A model generated the notes under the pieces. That model was not told the DNA's origin. It made no database searches and saw nothing but the letters and a program-made list of their open reading frames with translations. A program made the position numbers and the translations under genes. Shown piece by piece: positions 1 through 8,203 of a stretch of 64,000 nt of DNA (the first letter of the stretch is position 1; each line of letters starts with the position of its first letter). The stretch is from Microbacterium testaceum (GTDB lineage: Bacteria > Actinomycetota > Actinomycetes > Actinomycetales > Microbacteriaceae): assembly GCF_001476655.1 (NCBI RefSeq), contig NZ_LDRT01000027.1, forward strand, positions 1-64,000. The letters run 5' to 3'.

Positions 1-1030
1 GGGTGACGCCGCGCCTGCGTCGGGGCGTCAAGCGGACGGCGGGGAGGGGTGGAGCGGGGATGCGTTCGGGGCCGTGGTCCACGACCTGGCCGAAGCGGGG
101 CGCACGCGCTTCCCACGCCTCACGGGCCTCGACGATCTCGTCGTGCGCGCGGCCCACGAAGTTCCACCACATGACGATGTCGGCCTCGAACGGCTCTCCG
201 CCGAGAAGGAACACCCGCGCGCCCTCGAGGCTCAGGAGGTCGACGTGGTCGCGTCCCCTCCCGAGGTAGAGCAAGCGGCTGTCGTCCACCGAGGCCGAGC
301 CGTGCCCGGTGATCGAGAGGGGCTCCGCACGCCTCTCGGCGTCGGCGTCGACGGCATCCATTCCCGTTTCGACATCGGTGGTGCCGGTCATGCCGTAGAG
401 CGCATACTCCCACTCCGGACGGAGGGGAAGCCGGACCGGCACACCCGCGGGGAGCCGAAGCTCGGCCCCGACGATGGGGGTGTGCACCGTCGCGGGCGAA
501 CTCACGTCACCCAGCTCGCCCATCACGACGACGGCATCGGCGCCCTCGCCGAGGTCGAGGACGGGAAGGTCCTCGTGGCGTTCGAACGCGGGCGCGCCGT
601 GGCGGCGAGACTCGGGCAGCGCCACCCACAGCTGCAGGGCGTCGAGCGCGACGGGCCCCTCGCCGAGCGAGTACTCCGAGTGAGCGATGCCTGCGCCGCT
701 GGTCATGAGGTTCAGCGCGCCCGGACGGACCACGACGTCGCTTCCCACGGCATCCCGGTGGCGCACCTCGCCGATGATCGGCCAGGTCACCGTCTGCAGT
801 CCGATGTGCGGGTGCGGTTCGACGCGCATGGTGGTCTCCTGCGGGCCGAACCGGTCGAGGAAGCACCACGCCGCGACCATCGGCAGCCCGCGATGGGGAA
901 GGGTGCGATGTACCTCCATGCCGCGCACGCCGCCCAGCGGAACCTCGCGCGCCTCGACCACGAGAGCGCGCGGCCCGTCGCACGCGATCGGGCCCTCGGA
1001 AGCTTCGGGGGCGACGTCGAGGCGGGTCAT
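1..1030 (-). CDS. Pirin family protein (3' end beyond window)
   Basis: Bicupin of the pirin/YhhW type. The frame opens at ATG 1030 (MTRLDVAPEASEG) and stays open to the window edge, so the last residues are missing. The N-terminal cupin shows the pirin hallmarks: a D-R-F-G-P segment, then PHPHIGLQTVTW with metal-binding histidines, and later the GAGIAHSEYS stretch. The C-terminal cupin carries LLGGEPFEADIVMWWNFVG, typical of the family. Pirins are iron-containing cupins; some have quercetinase activity, others bind regulators, and nothing here tells which. The start overlaps the stop of the upstream GNAT gene by four bases (ATGA), so the two are probably translated from one message. Family call is firm, role is not. 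Confidence 0.9.
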   Translation of the reverse strand, partial: MTRLDVAPEASEGPIACDGPRALVVEAREVPLGGVRGMEVHRTLPHRGLPMVAAWCFLDRFGPQETTMRVEPHPHIGLQTVTWPIIGEVRHRDAVGSDVVVRPGALNLMTSGAGIAHSEYSLGEGPVALDALQLWVALPESRRHGAPAFERHEDLPVLDLGEGADAVVVMGELGDVSSPATVHTPIVGAELRLPAGVPVRLPLRPEWEYALYGMTGTTDVETGMDAVDADAERRAEPLSITGHGSASVDDSRLLYLGRGRDHVDLLSLEGARVFLLGGEPFEADIVMWWNFVGRAHDEIVEAREAWEARAPRFGQVVDHGPERIPAPPLPAVRLTPRRRRGVT

Positions 1031-1365
1031 GCCGGTTCGCTGGGGTCGGCCGAGTCGGCCGCGTCGCTGTCCTGCGGCCACTCGATCACGAGGCCGGGAA
1101 CGTCGTGCTCGCGCAGATAGTGGGCGACGAAGGGGCACGACGGGATGATGCTGTCGCCCCGACGGGCGAGATCGGCGAGCGCGTCGCTCGCGAGCGTCGA
1201 GCCGAGGCCGCGTCCCTTGAAGGAGGGGTCGATCTCGGTGTGCGGGAGCACGACCCGGCCCTCGCCGGCCGGGCGGAACTCGAGGAAGCCTCCGAGCTCA
1301 TCGCCCACGTGGATCTCGTAGCGGCGGGCTTCGTCATTGCGGGTCACGGTCGGTGCGTCGGTCAT
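1027..1365 (-). CDS. Small GNAT-type N-acetyltransferase
   Basis: A 112-residue protein of the short YjdJ/NATD1-like GNAT group. The core reads FLEFRPAGEGRVVLPHTEID followed by PSFKGRGLGSTLASDAL, where G-R-G-L-G-S is the acetyl-CoA pyrophosphate loop, and it ends with SCPFVAHYLREH, the conserved C-terminal strand of this subfamily. I place the start at ATG 1365 because AGGAG lies seven bases upstream; a longer reading up to 1434 has no ribosome site. Substrate is unknown for most of these small acetyltransferases. It is directly upstream of, and overlaps, the pirin gene, suggesting a two-gene operon. Confidence 0.85.
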   Translation of the reverse strand: MTDAPTVTRNDEARRYEIHVGDELGGFLEFRPAGEGRVVLPHTEIDPSFKGRGLGSTLASDALADLARRGDSIIPSCPFVAHYLREHDVPGLVIEWPQDSDAADSADPSEPA

Positions 1366-1444
1366 GGCGGCTCCTGTCGTCGGTCTCTGCAGCAACGTAC
1401 GGGGCGCGTGCGGTGTTCCGCACCCCCTCGACACCGCGGCATCC

Positions 1445-1488
1445 GGTCCCTTCGACGGGCTCAGGGACCTCCGTCGCGCGCGGGTGGC
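1445..1488 (+). repeat. Intergenic repeat, copy 1 (left half only)
   Basis: GGTCCCT and AGGGACC form a 7-bp inverted repeat around TCGACGGGCTC (1445-1469), followed by CTCCGTCGCG. The first 34 bases match copy 2 at 2714-2747 with one difference. The second half seen in copies 2 and 3 (GGTGGCTGAG..TCGAAGCCCC) is missing. It ends about a dozen bases before the ATG at 1501. Confidence 0.8.
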
Positions 1489-1500
1489 AGACTCCCTCTC

Positions 1501-2673
1501 ATGTCCTACGACCTGGTGGTCTTCTTGAAGGAGGACCCGGCCAGCCGCCTCTCCGACCTCATTGCCGCAGAGGCCGACCTCGCTGTCGAGACCGACGGCG
1601 CGGGCCTCGTGGTCAAGCGGGGGAGAGGCTTGTACTGCTGCTCGATCGGCGAGGCTGTGCCGGTTGACGAGGAGGATCTACCGGATGAGCTCTCGAGCCT
1701 CTCGCCGCCCGTGTGCTTTCAGATGGACATCAGCGTCGAGGGCAGCGCTCGCGCAGCGATCGAACGCACCCGCAAGCTCGTCCGTCATATCGCACGTTCC
1801 CTTGACGCCGTCAGCTGGGACCAGCAGACCGGAGCATGGTTCCCACGACCCGCGCACAGCCGGGCGGCCCGGGTACCCGCGCCGCCCGTCGATCTCGTGA
1901 AACTCGACTGGTACACCGCTCAATGCGATGGGGTTGCTGAGGCGTATCTGGACACGTCACGTCGGCATCTGCCGGTCGCGTTGCCTCGTCGGTTCGGCCC
2001 GCACGAGCCGTACACCTACCGCTTGGAGCGCGACGGGGATGACCGCTTCATCCGAGAGGCGGCCGACGATCACATGCTCTTCTTCGACAGCGCCGCTCCC
2101 GTGGACGCCGGCTCGATCAGTCGCCGCGACGAACGGGGCACGCGCGTATGCATAAGCATCCTCGCCGCAAGCCTTCATGACGAGATCACACGTCTCGCGG
2201 TCCGAGCCTTCTTCGTCGATCTCGCGAGACAGCTGGACTGCTTCTTCGCCTCGGCTCAGGTGATACGCAATGTCAGTGTGGGTGGGTGGCCCCTCCCAGA
2301 AGGACGTGCGACTGATATGGAGTACTCCACGTTCTGGAGAGACGGGTGGATGGGACTCCCACCGCATCCCGTTTGGTGGACGTATTTCGGCTCGCACTAC
2401 GCGCAATTGATCGACCCGCGCACGGTCGGCGTCACACATCACGGGTCATTCGCCTTCATGGAGCTCTCTACGCCGCCGGCGGACCGAGACGCGCTGGCGG
2501 CGAACCTGCCGCGCCGCGGGCTCTTGCGTCGCCGCGCGCGGTGGATTGATCCGGCGTTGCAGATGAAAGCCCTCGTGAGCGATCCGAACGTGTCGCCGCC
2601 GCGTGCCGAACGAGCCCGGGTCGTGCCCGACCAGCTGGGAGTGAAGGTCGCTGCACCGGGTTACAGAATCTAG
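1501..2673 (+). CDS. Hypothetical protein between direct repeats
   Basis: A 390-residue soluble protein I do not recognise. ATG 1501 (MSYDLVVFLKEDPASRLSDL) has no clear ribosome site; CAGACT seven bases upstream would fit a leaderless start. There is no signal peptide or membrane segment. The central part is acidic, and the C-terminal part contains WWTYFGSHYAQLIDP and GSFAFMELSTPPAD. That arrangement reminds me weakly of immunity-type proteins of contact-dependent toxin systems, but I would not assign it. By eye the gene is less GC-biased in third positions than its neighbours. It lies between two same-orientation copies of the intergenic repeat (1445 and 2714), consistent with insertion or exchange by recombination. 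Confidence 0.65.
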   Translation: MSYDLVVFLKEDPASRLSDLIAAEADLAVETDGAGLVVKRGRGLYCCSIGEAVPVDEEDLPDELSSLSPPVCFQMDISVEGSARAAIERTRKLVRHIARSLDAVSWDQQTGAWFPRPAHSRAARVPAPPVDLVKLDWYTAQCDGVAEAYLDTSRRHLPVALPRRFGPHEPYTYRLERDGDDRFIREAADDHMLFFDSAAPVDAGSISRRDERGTRVCISILAASLHDEITRLAVRAFFVDLARQLDCFFASAQVIRNVSVGGWPLPEGRATDMEYSTFWRDGWMGLPPHPVWWTYFGSHYAQLIDPRTVGVTHHGSFAFMELSTPPADRDALAANLPRRGLLRRRARWIDPALQMKALVSDPNVSPPRAERARVVPDQLGVKVAAPGYRI

Positions 2674-2713
2674 TCCTCATGTCTGCAGGGAGGTCTAGGG
2701 CCCGTCCGTGGTT

Positions 2714-2780
2714 GGTCCCTTCGACGGGCTCCGGGACCTCCGTCGCGGCGTAGGTGGCTGAGCTCGTCGAAGCCCCGGTC
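2714..2780 (+). repeat. Intergenic repeat, copy 2 (complete)
   Basis: About 67 bp: GGTCCCT-N11-GGGACC palindrome, then CTCCGTCGCGGCGTA, then GGTGGCTGAGCTCGTCGAAGC. Same orientation as copies at 1445 and 12158. A further degenerate GACGGGCTCACGGA follows at about 2786. Similar intergenic repeats are familiar from Microbacterium genomes. Confidence 0.8.
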
Positions 2781-2807
2781 CATCCGACGGGCTCACGGAC
2801 TCGTCGC

Positions 2808-2836
2808 ACCGTTCACCGCACCGTTCCCGCCGCTCA
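2808..2836 (+). promoter_or_regulatory. Candidate LytTR (BtsR-like) tandem site upstream of cstA
   Basis: ACCGTTCA (2808-2815) and GCCGCTCA (2829-2836) are separated by 13 bases, a 21-bp period or two helical turns. As I recall, E. coli BtsR sites are two copies of ACC(G/A)CT(C/T)A with a 13-bp spacer; each copy here differs by one base. A third related unit, ACCGTTCC, starts at 2820. The site ends 85 bases before the cstA start. Confidence 0.5.
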
Positions 2837-2921
2837 CCGCACGATGACCGGATGCCACGGCGTCGAGCCCGCGGCATCCGCTTCACTGTCGGAGTCCGCA
2901 ACGCCGCGAGCAGGAGACAGA

Positions 2922-5186
2922 ATGAGCGCTTCCGTCGACGACGACGTCGTCACCGACCCGAACCTTCCGCCGGTCGCCGTCCCTCCCGACCGACTCCGCA
3001 GGAAGTGGACGCCGGCGAAGATCGCCCTGTGGGTCGGGATCGCCCTTCTCGGCGGCCTGGCGTGGACGATGCTCGCGATCGTGCGCGGCGAGACCGTGAA
3101 CGCGATCTGGTTCGTGTTCGCGGCCGTCTGCACCTACCTGATCGGCTATCGCTTCTACTCGAAGGTCATCGAGCGCTACATCACGCGTCCCGACGACCGC
3201 CGCGCCACCCCCGCGGAGCGCAAGGCGGACGGCAAGGACTTCGTGCCCACCGATCGCCGGGTGCTCTACGGCCACCACTTCGCCGCCATCGCCGGCGCCG
3301 GTCCCCTCGTCGGACCCGTGCTCGCCGCCCAGATGGGCTATCTCCCCGGCACGATCTGGATCATCGTCGGCGTGATCCTCGCCGGCGCCGTGCAGGACTA
3401 TCTCGTGCTGTTCTTCTCGATGCGCCGCGGTGGCCGCACGATCGGGCAGATGGCCCGCGACGAGCTCGGAAAGATCGGCGGCACCGCGGCGATCCTCGCG
3501 AGCCTGCTGATCATGCTGATCATCGTCGCGATCCTGGCGCTCGTCGTCGTGAACGCCCTGGGTGAGAGCCCGTGGGGAGTCTTCAGCGTCTCGATGACGA
3601 TCCCCATCGCCCTCTTCATGGGCCTGTACCTGCGCTATATCCGCCCGGGCCGCATCACCGAGATCTCGATCATCGGCTTCGTCCTCTTGATCGGCGCGAT
3701 CATCGCGGGCGGCTGGGTCGCCTCGACCGAGTGGGGTTACGCGGCTTTCCACCTCGACCGCTCCGTCATCGCGTGGGGCATCATCATCTACGGCTTCGTG
3801 GCCGCGGTCCTGCCGGTCTGGCTGCTGCTGGCCCCGCGCGACTACCTCTCGACGTTCATGAAGGTGGGCGTCATCGTGATGCTCGCCGGCGCCATCGTGC
3901 TCGTGCGTCCCGAGATCTCGGTCCCCGCGTTCAGCGAGTTCGCCGGCGGTCAGACGGGTCCGGTGTTCAGCGGCCCGATCTTCCCGTTCCTCTTCGTCAC
4001 GATCGCGTGCGGTGCCCTGAGCGGTTTCCACGCGCTCATCGCCTCGGGCACCACGCCCAAGCTCGTCGAGAAAGAGCGCCAGACGCGCTTCATCGGGTAC
4101 GGCGGCATGCTCATGGAGTCGTTCGTGGCGATCATGGCACTCGTCGCCGCGCTGTCGATCGACCGCGGGATCTACTTCGCGATGAACGCCTCGCCCGCAG
4201 CCACGCTCGGCACCGTCGAGGGAGCGGTCGCGTTCGTGAACGGGTTGGGGCTCGCGGGCGTCACCCTCACGCCCGACATGCTCACCACCACGGCCGCGGC
4301 CGTCGGTGAGACCTCGATCGTCTCGCGCACCGGCGGCGCCCCGACCCTCGCGCTCGGCCTCGCGCACATCATGCAGCAGGCCCTCGGCGGTCAGGCGATG
4401 ATGGCGTTCTGGTACCACTTCGCGATCATGTTCGAGGCCCTGTTCATCTTGACGGCGGTGGATGCCGGCACCCGCGTCGCCCGCTTCATGCTCCAGGACT
4501 CGATCGGCACCGTCCTTCCGAAGTTCAGGGACCTGTCGTGGCGCCCCGGCGTCTGGATCTGCACGGCGGTCATGGTCGCCGGGTGGGGATCGATCCTCAT
4601 CCTCGGGGTGACCGACCCGCTCGGCGGCATCAACACGTTCTTCCCGCTGTTCGGCATCGCCAACCAGCTGCTCGCCGCGATCGCGCTCGCCGTGGTGCTC
4701 GCGATCGTCGCCAAGCGCGGACGCTCGTCCTTCCGCTGGCTGTGGATCGTGGCGCTGCCCCTGGCCTTCGCCGCGGTCGTGACGATCACGGCATCCATGT
4801 ACAAGATCTTCTCGCCGGTCCCGGCGGTCGGATACTGGGCGAACCACTTCGCGTTCCGCGACGCGCTCGCTGCCGGCAAGACGGGGTTCGGCACCGCGAA
4901 GACGGTCGCCGCGATGGAAGCCGTCGTCCGCAACACGTTCGTCCAGGGAGTGCTGTCGGTGATCTTCGTGACATTGGCGATCGTCGTCATCCTCATGGCG
5001 GTGATCGTGACGGTGAAGGCCCTGCGCAACGGCGGCGGCGACGACCTCGAGGATGCCCCCGTGGCATCCCGTCGCTTCGCGCCCGCCGGCTTCCTCGCCA
5101 CGAAGGCCGAGCGCGAGATCGAGAAGGAGTGGGAGGCTCTGCCGGCCGACCACCCCGCCCGCCCGACCGCGTCGTCGCACCACTGA
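2922..5186 (+). CDS. cstA: Carbon starvation protein CstA, pyruvate/peptide transporter
   Basis: A 754-residue polytopic membrane protein of the CstA/BtsT family, which in E. coli comprises proton-coupled pyruvate (and possibly peptide) transporters. ATG 2922 is preceded by AGGAGA at good spacing; a longer in-frame reading upstream adds no conserved sequence and crosses the regulatory region. The N-terminus is a short cytosolic tail, then roughly 16-18 membrane segments. Family signatures include GHHFAAIAGAGPLVGPVLAA, QDYLVLFFSMRRGGR, GALSGFHALIASGTTPK and FGIANQLLAAIAL. Four bases of GAGGT overlapping its stop serve the next gene (YbdD-like), and a LytS/LytTR pair follows, as for BtsT with BtsSR. 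Substrate is inferred as pyruvate. Confidence 0.93.
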   Translation: MSASVDDDVVTDPNLPPVAVPPDRLRRKWTPAKIALWVGIALLGGLAWTMLAIVRGETVNAIWFVFAAVCTYLIGYRFYSKVIERYITRPDDRRATPAERKADGKDFVPTDRRVLYGHHFAAIAGAGPLVGPVLAAQMGYLPGTIWIIVGVILAGAVQDYLVLFFSMRRGGRTIGQMARDELGKIGGTAAILASLLIMLIIVAILALVVVNALGESPWGVFSVSMTIPIALFMGLYLRYIRPGRITEISIIGFVLLIGAIIAGGWVASTEWGYAAFHLDRSVIAWGIIIYGFVAAVLPVWLLLAPRDYLSTFMKVGVIVMLAGAIVLVRPEISVPAFSEFAGGQTGPVFSGPIFPFLFVTIACGALSGFHALIASGTTPKLVEKERQTRFIGYGGMLMESFVAIMALVAALSIDRGIYFAMNASPAATLGTVEGAVAFVNGLGLAGVTLTPDMLTTTAAAVGETSIVSRTGGAPTLALGLAHIMQQALGGQAMMAFWYHFAIMFEALFILTAVDAGTRVARFMLQDSIGTVLPKFRDLSWRPGVWICTAVMVAGWGSILILGVTDPLGGINTFFPLFGIANQLLAAIALAVVLAIVAKRGRSSFRWLWIVALPLAFAAVVTITASMYKIFSPVPAVGYWANHFAFRDALAAGKTGFGTAKTVAAMEAVVRNTFVQGVLSVIFVTLAIVVILMAVIVTVKALRNGGGDDLEDAPVASRRFAPAGFLATKAEREIEKEWEALPADHPARPTASSHH

Positions 5187-5193
5187 GGTCGTC

Positions 5194-5430
5194 ATGGCTC
5201 TGGTACGCGCGGAATCCGGTTCGGCCCTCACCCGCCTCGGGGTGCGCCTCGCGCGGCTCGGGCGCGGCATCCGGTGGTACGTCACGACACTCATGGGCGA
5301 CCGCGCCTACGACGTGTACGTCGCGCACCACCGGGTGCACCACCCGGGGGAGGAGCCGCTGACCGAACGGCAGTTCTGGCGGCAGCGGGCGGCGGATCAG
5401 GATGCCGATCCCGGTGCGCGCTGCTGCTGA
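5194..5430 (+). CDS. YbdD/YjiX family small protein
   Basis: A 78-residue soluble protein of the YbdD/YjiX (DUF466) family, which nearly always follows cstA/btsT genes. Visible signature: YDVYVAHHRVHHPGEEPLTE then FWRQR, matching the Y-x-x-Y-x-x-H-x5-HP core. Start ATG 5194 lies seven bases after the cstA stop, with GAGGT overlapping that stop as ribosome site, so the two are coupled. The molecular role of the family is unsettled; genomic linkage implies it assists or modulates the CstA transporter. The last residues (CC) are unusual but not informative. Confidence 0.88.
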   Translation: MALVRAESGSALTRLGVRLARLGRGIRWYVTTLMGDRAYDVYVAHHRVHHPGEEPLTERQFWRQRAADQDADPGARCC

Positions 5431-5431
5431 C

Positions 5432-5446
5432 TAGGCTGCGAGCATG
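5432..5446 (+). promoter_or_regulatory. Leaderless promoter for the sensor kinase gene
   Basis: TAGGCT (5432-5437), six bases, then ATG 5444, with no ribosome site. In Actinobacteria a TANNNT hexamer six to seven bases before the start codon places transcription initiation on the A of ATG. This would give the two-component genes their own promoter separate from cstA. Confidence 0.6.
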
Positions 5447-6616
5447 ATCGACGCGCCGCTGCTCGCCGGGGCGGCGGGGGTCGTCGTCGGCGCGGCGCTG
5501 ACCCTCGCGCTGGTCTTCGCGCGTCGCTTCGCGCTCGCCCCGCGTGACCTCGGGAGCGACGCCGAGCGCGCGACGCATCGGACTCTGCACCTCGCCGCCG
5601 CGGCGGCATCCGCCCTCCGCGGAGGACGGGAGGAGCCGGATGCCGCCCGCGCGGCGAAGCATCTGCGGACGCTCCTCGCGGCCGACGCGGTGGCGATCGT
5701 CGATGCCGCCGCGGACCGGGTCGCGCTCGACGGCCCCGAGACGCTGGCCGCGTCGGCGCGCCGCATCGCCGCGCGCGTGCGCGAGACCGGACGCCGGCAG
5801 GTGTTCACCGAGAGCGACGGCGACGCGGTGGGCGCCCCGATCGTCGTCGACGGGCGCGTCTGGGGTGCGGTGATCGCCTTCGCGTCTCCCGTGCGCGGGC
5901 CGCTCGTGCGGGCGACCGGCGACGTCGCCACGTGGTGCGCGGCGCAGCTCGAACTCGCCGGCCTCGACGCCTCGCGCGCCGCTCTCGCCGAGGCCGAGCT
6001 GCGGGCCCTCCGGGCGCAGATCAGTCCGCATTTCATCTACAACGCGCTCACGGCGATCGCCTCGTTCATCTCGACCGACCCGCCCCGCGCCCGCGATCTC
6101 GTGCTCGAGTTCGCCGACTTCACCCGCTACTCGTTCCGCCGGCAGGGGGAGTTCACGACGCTCGCCGAGGAACTGCGCAGCATCCACTCGTACCTCGAGC
6201 TCGAACGTGCGCGGTTCGGCGACCGGCTGTCGGTGCGCCTGCGGATCGCCCCCGAGACCCTCGCGACGGTGATCCCGTTCCTTTCCGTGCAGCCGCTCGT
6301 CGAGAACGCGGTGCGGCACGGCCTCGAACCCGGAGAGCGCGGCGGGGTCATCACGGTGACCTCGATCGACGACGGCACGCACACCGAGGTGGTGGTCGAC
6401 GACGACGGGATCGGGATGGACCCCGACGAACTCGCGACCCTGCTCGACCTCGACGCCGCGTCGACCCACGTGGGGCTGCGCAACGTCGACGCGCGACTGC
6501 GCCAGCTGTATGGCCCCGCGGGGGGCCTCGTGGTCGAGACGAACGTCGGCTCGGGCACGGCCGTGCGCCTCCGGGTGCCGAAGTCGCAGCCACGGCACGA
6601 GACGGCGCTGCCGTGA
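5444..6616 (+). CDS. LytS-type sensor histidine kinase
   Basis: A 390-residue kinase. Residues 6-26 form one membrane segment, followed by a GAF-like region (about 60-165) and the LytS/YehU-type His_kinase domain. The phosphoacceptor is H196 in RAQISPHFIYNAL; a HATPase_c domain follows with PLVENAVRHGLEPG (N box) and DDDGIGM and STHVGLRNVDARL (G boxes). E. coli BtsS has a multi-span 5TM-LYT sensor; here there is a single span and a cytosolic sensor-like domain, so the stimulus may be intracellular or the domain may be redox/ligand-responsive. The stop overlaps the start of the LytTR regulator by four bases (GTGA). Its location between CstA-YbdD and the DUF485/symporter pair suggests it senses monocarboxylates or carbon limitation. 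Confidence 0.9.
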   Translation: MIDAPLLAGAAGVVVGAALTLALVFARRFALAPRDLGSDAERATHRTLHLAAAAASALRGGREEPDAARAAKHLRTLLAADAVAIVDAAADRVALDGPETLAASARRIAARVRETGRRQVFTESDGDAVGAPIVVDGRVWGAVIAFASPVRGPLVRATGDVATWCAAQLELAGLDASRAALAEAELRALRAQISPHFIYNALTAIASFISTDPPRARDLVLEFADFTRYSFRRQGEFTTLAEELRSIHSYLELERARFGDRLSVRLRIAPETLATVIPFLSVQPLVENAVRHGLEPGERGGVITVTSIDDGTHTEVVVDDDGIGMDPDELATLLDLDAASTHVGLRNVDARLRQLYGPAGGLVVETNVGSGTAVRLRVPKSQPRHETALP

Positions 6617-7323
6617 GCGTCGTGGTCCTGGTCGCCGAGGACGAGGCGCCGGCGCGCGCCGAACTGGTCGCGCTGCTCTCGGCCGATCCGCGCGTCGCCG
6701 AGGTGCACGCGGCCTCGAGCGGGGCAGAGGCGCTGCGCCTTCTCGAGAGGGTCGACGTCGCGGTCGCCTTCCTCGACATCCACATGCCGGGGCTGTCGGG
6801 ACTCGACCTCGCCCGCGGTGTGGCGCGCCTGCGTGAACGTCCCGCGATCGTGTTCGTCACCGCCGACGACGCGGGGGCCGTCGAAGCTTTCGATGTCGAG
6901 GCCGTCGACTTCGTGCTGAAGCCCGTCCGCGTCGAGCGGCTGCGCCGAGCTCTGGACCGCGTTCTCGACCGCACGATCGACGCCGGTCCCACGCCGGCCG
7001 CCGACGAGGCGATCCCCGTCACGGTCGGCGGGGTCACGCGGATGGTTCGCCGGGCCGATGTGCGGTGGGTGCAGGCCCAGGGCGATTACTCGCGCCTGTA
7101 CACGGCGGCATCCGCTCATCTCGTCCGCGTGCCACTGTCGGAGCTCGCCGACCGGTGGGCCGAGGTGGGCTTCGTGCGGGTGCACCGCTCGACCCTCGTG
7201 CATCGGGATGCCATCGTCGAGGTGCGCCTGTCGGGTGCGGCGCCCTCGGTCGTCCTGGCCGAGATCGAGCTGCCGATCAGCCGCCGGCTCGTGCCGTCGG
7301 TGCGCGACGCGCTGCTGCGCTGA
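6613..7323 (+). CDS. LytTR-family response regulator
   Basis: A 236-residue regulator: CheY-like receiver (1-120) with acidic pocket E9-D10, phosphoacceptor D55 in FLDIHMPG, T in FVTADD and K in VLKPVRVERL, then a LytTR DNA-binding domain (about 135-236) with VRWVQAQGDYSRLYT and FVRVHRSTLVH. GTG 6613 overlaps the kinase stop. LytTR proteins bind direct repeats with about 21-bp periodicity; a fitting pair lies upstream of cstA at 2808-2836. Homologous to BtsR/YpdB, regulators of pyruvate transport in E. coli. The target assignment is inference. Confidence 0.9.
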   Translation: MSVVVLVAEDEAPARAELVALLSADPRVAEVHAASSGAEALRLLERVDVAVAFLDIHMPGLSGLDLARGVARLRERPAIVFVTADDAGAVEAFDVEAVDFVLKPVRVERLRRALDRVLDRTIDAGPTPAADEAIPVTVGGVTRMVRRADVRWVQAQGDYSRLYTAASAHLVRVPLSELADRWAEVGFVRVHRSTLVHRDAIVEVRLSGAAPSVVLAEIELPISRRLVPSVRDALLR

Positions 7324-7417
7324 GGCGCCCCTCTTTTCGCGGAGTATGTCCCGAAATGTGCTGCGTGGGACGGTCTCAGGCGGCAAAGAGTGGGACATGC
7401 TCTCGGGTGCGCCGGCA

Positions 7418-7933
7418 TCACGCACGCGCGCGATGGCGGCGCACGGCCGCGCGGTTCGCGCAGCGCACCGAGCAGTACCGCTGGCGTCCGTTGCGCGTGA
7501 TGTCGACGACGACGTTGACGCACGGCTCCGCCGCGCATCGACCGAGGCGATCCTGACCGCGCGTGACGAGATGCAGCGCGGTGCCGACCGAGATGACCGC
7601 GGCGAGCACGCGCGGAAGGGCGTCGTTCTCGTCGCGGTAGTGCAGGTGCCACCCCTCGCCGTTGTGGTTCGTGAGCCGGGGGTAGGCCGTGACCTCGGCC
7701 ATCTGCGCGTTCAGCAAAGCGGCTCGGGCGTCGTGATCGGGCTCGTCCACGACCCGCAACCACGCGTCGATGACCTCGCGCGTGCGCTCGTGATCGTCGG
7801 CGCCGACGGGGAACTCCATCGACATGCCCAGCTCCCTCGCCCTCTCCTCGATCCCGTCGCGATCGGCGGGCCAGTCGTTCGCGAGCGACGCCGCGAGCAG
7901 GACCGCGTACTCGCCGTAAGGGTTGAGATGCAT
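7418..7933 (-). CDS. CGNR zinc-finger (ABATE-type) stress regulator-like protein
   Basis: A 171-residue protein. The N-terminal ABATE domain has HLNPYGEYAVLLAASLANDW; the C-terminal zinc-binding segment reads RCAAEPCVNVVVDITRNG, then RQRYCSVRCANRAAVRRHR. The diagnostic CGNR is CANR here, a common variant. These actinobacterial proteins are presumed transcription regulators, with few characterised. Start ATG 7933 has no ribosome site but is preceded by TGTAAT at the leaderless distance. The divergent gene starts only 25 bases away, so both start signals overlap. It interrupts the transport region and need not belong to it. Confidence 0.88.
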   Translation of the reverse strand: MHLNPYGEYAVLLAASLANDWPADRDGIEERARELGMSMEFPVGADDHERTREVIDAWLRVVDEPDHDARAALLNAQMAEVTAYPRLTNHNGEGWHLHYRDENDALPRVLAAVISVGTALHLVTRGQDRLGRCAAEPCVNVVVDITRNGRQRYCSVRCANRAAVRRHRARA

Positions 7934-7945
7934 AAGGGCATTACA
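7933..7945 (-). promoter_or_regulatory. Leaderless extended -10 promoter of the CGNR gene
   Basis: On the minus strand TGC immediately precedes TGTAAT (7945-7940), one mismatch from TATAAT, then six bases (GCCCTT) and ATG 7933. This is an extended -10 promoter firing at the start codon. The 25-bp divergent gap leaves no room for an untranslated leader on either side. Confidence 0.6.
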
Positions 7946-7958
7946 GCACGCTGGCTCC

Positions 7959-8150
7959 ATGAGCGCCCCCGACACCCTCTCGCTTCGTCTCTCGGCATCC
8001 GTTCACGAGCATGCGTGGATCACCGAATCGGTCCACGCGACGAGTGAGGGGCGCGTGCGCTACGTGCGGTGCACCGGATGCCGCGCCCGTCGCGTCGACC
8101 TCGATCCCGCCGCCGCGACGCCCCCGGTCCCGCTGTCGCGCGAGGTCTGA
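7959..8150 (+). CDS. Small conserved protein with CxxC motif
   Basis: A 63-residue protein: EHAWITESVHATSEGRVRYV followed by RCTGCRARRVDL. The single CxxC and aromatic spacing resemble half of a zinc ribbon. I have a general recollection of similar short proteins in Microbacteriaceae but know no function. ATG 7959 has no ribosome site and is divergent from, and only 25 bases away from, the CGNR gene start, so a leaderless start is likely here too. It is followed after 53 bases by the DUF485 gene. Confidence 0.65.
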   Translation: MSAPDTLSLRLSASVHEHAWITESVHATSEGRVRYVRCTGCRARRVDLDPAAATPPVPLSREV

Positions 8151-8203
8151 GCGCGCGAGACGCGCATCGACGCCGACGGGTCCGGATGCCACGATGGGAG
8201 GCC

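Noticed and set aside
2883-5294. 800-codon minus-strand frame antisense to cstA
   Set aside because: Composition is dominated by R, D, H, E and G from complementing hydrophobic codons; no domain, and cstA is certain.
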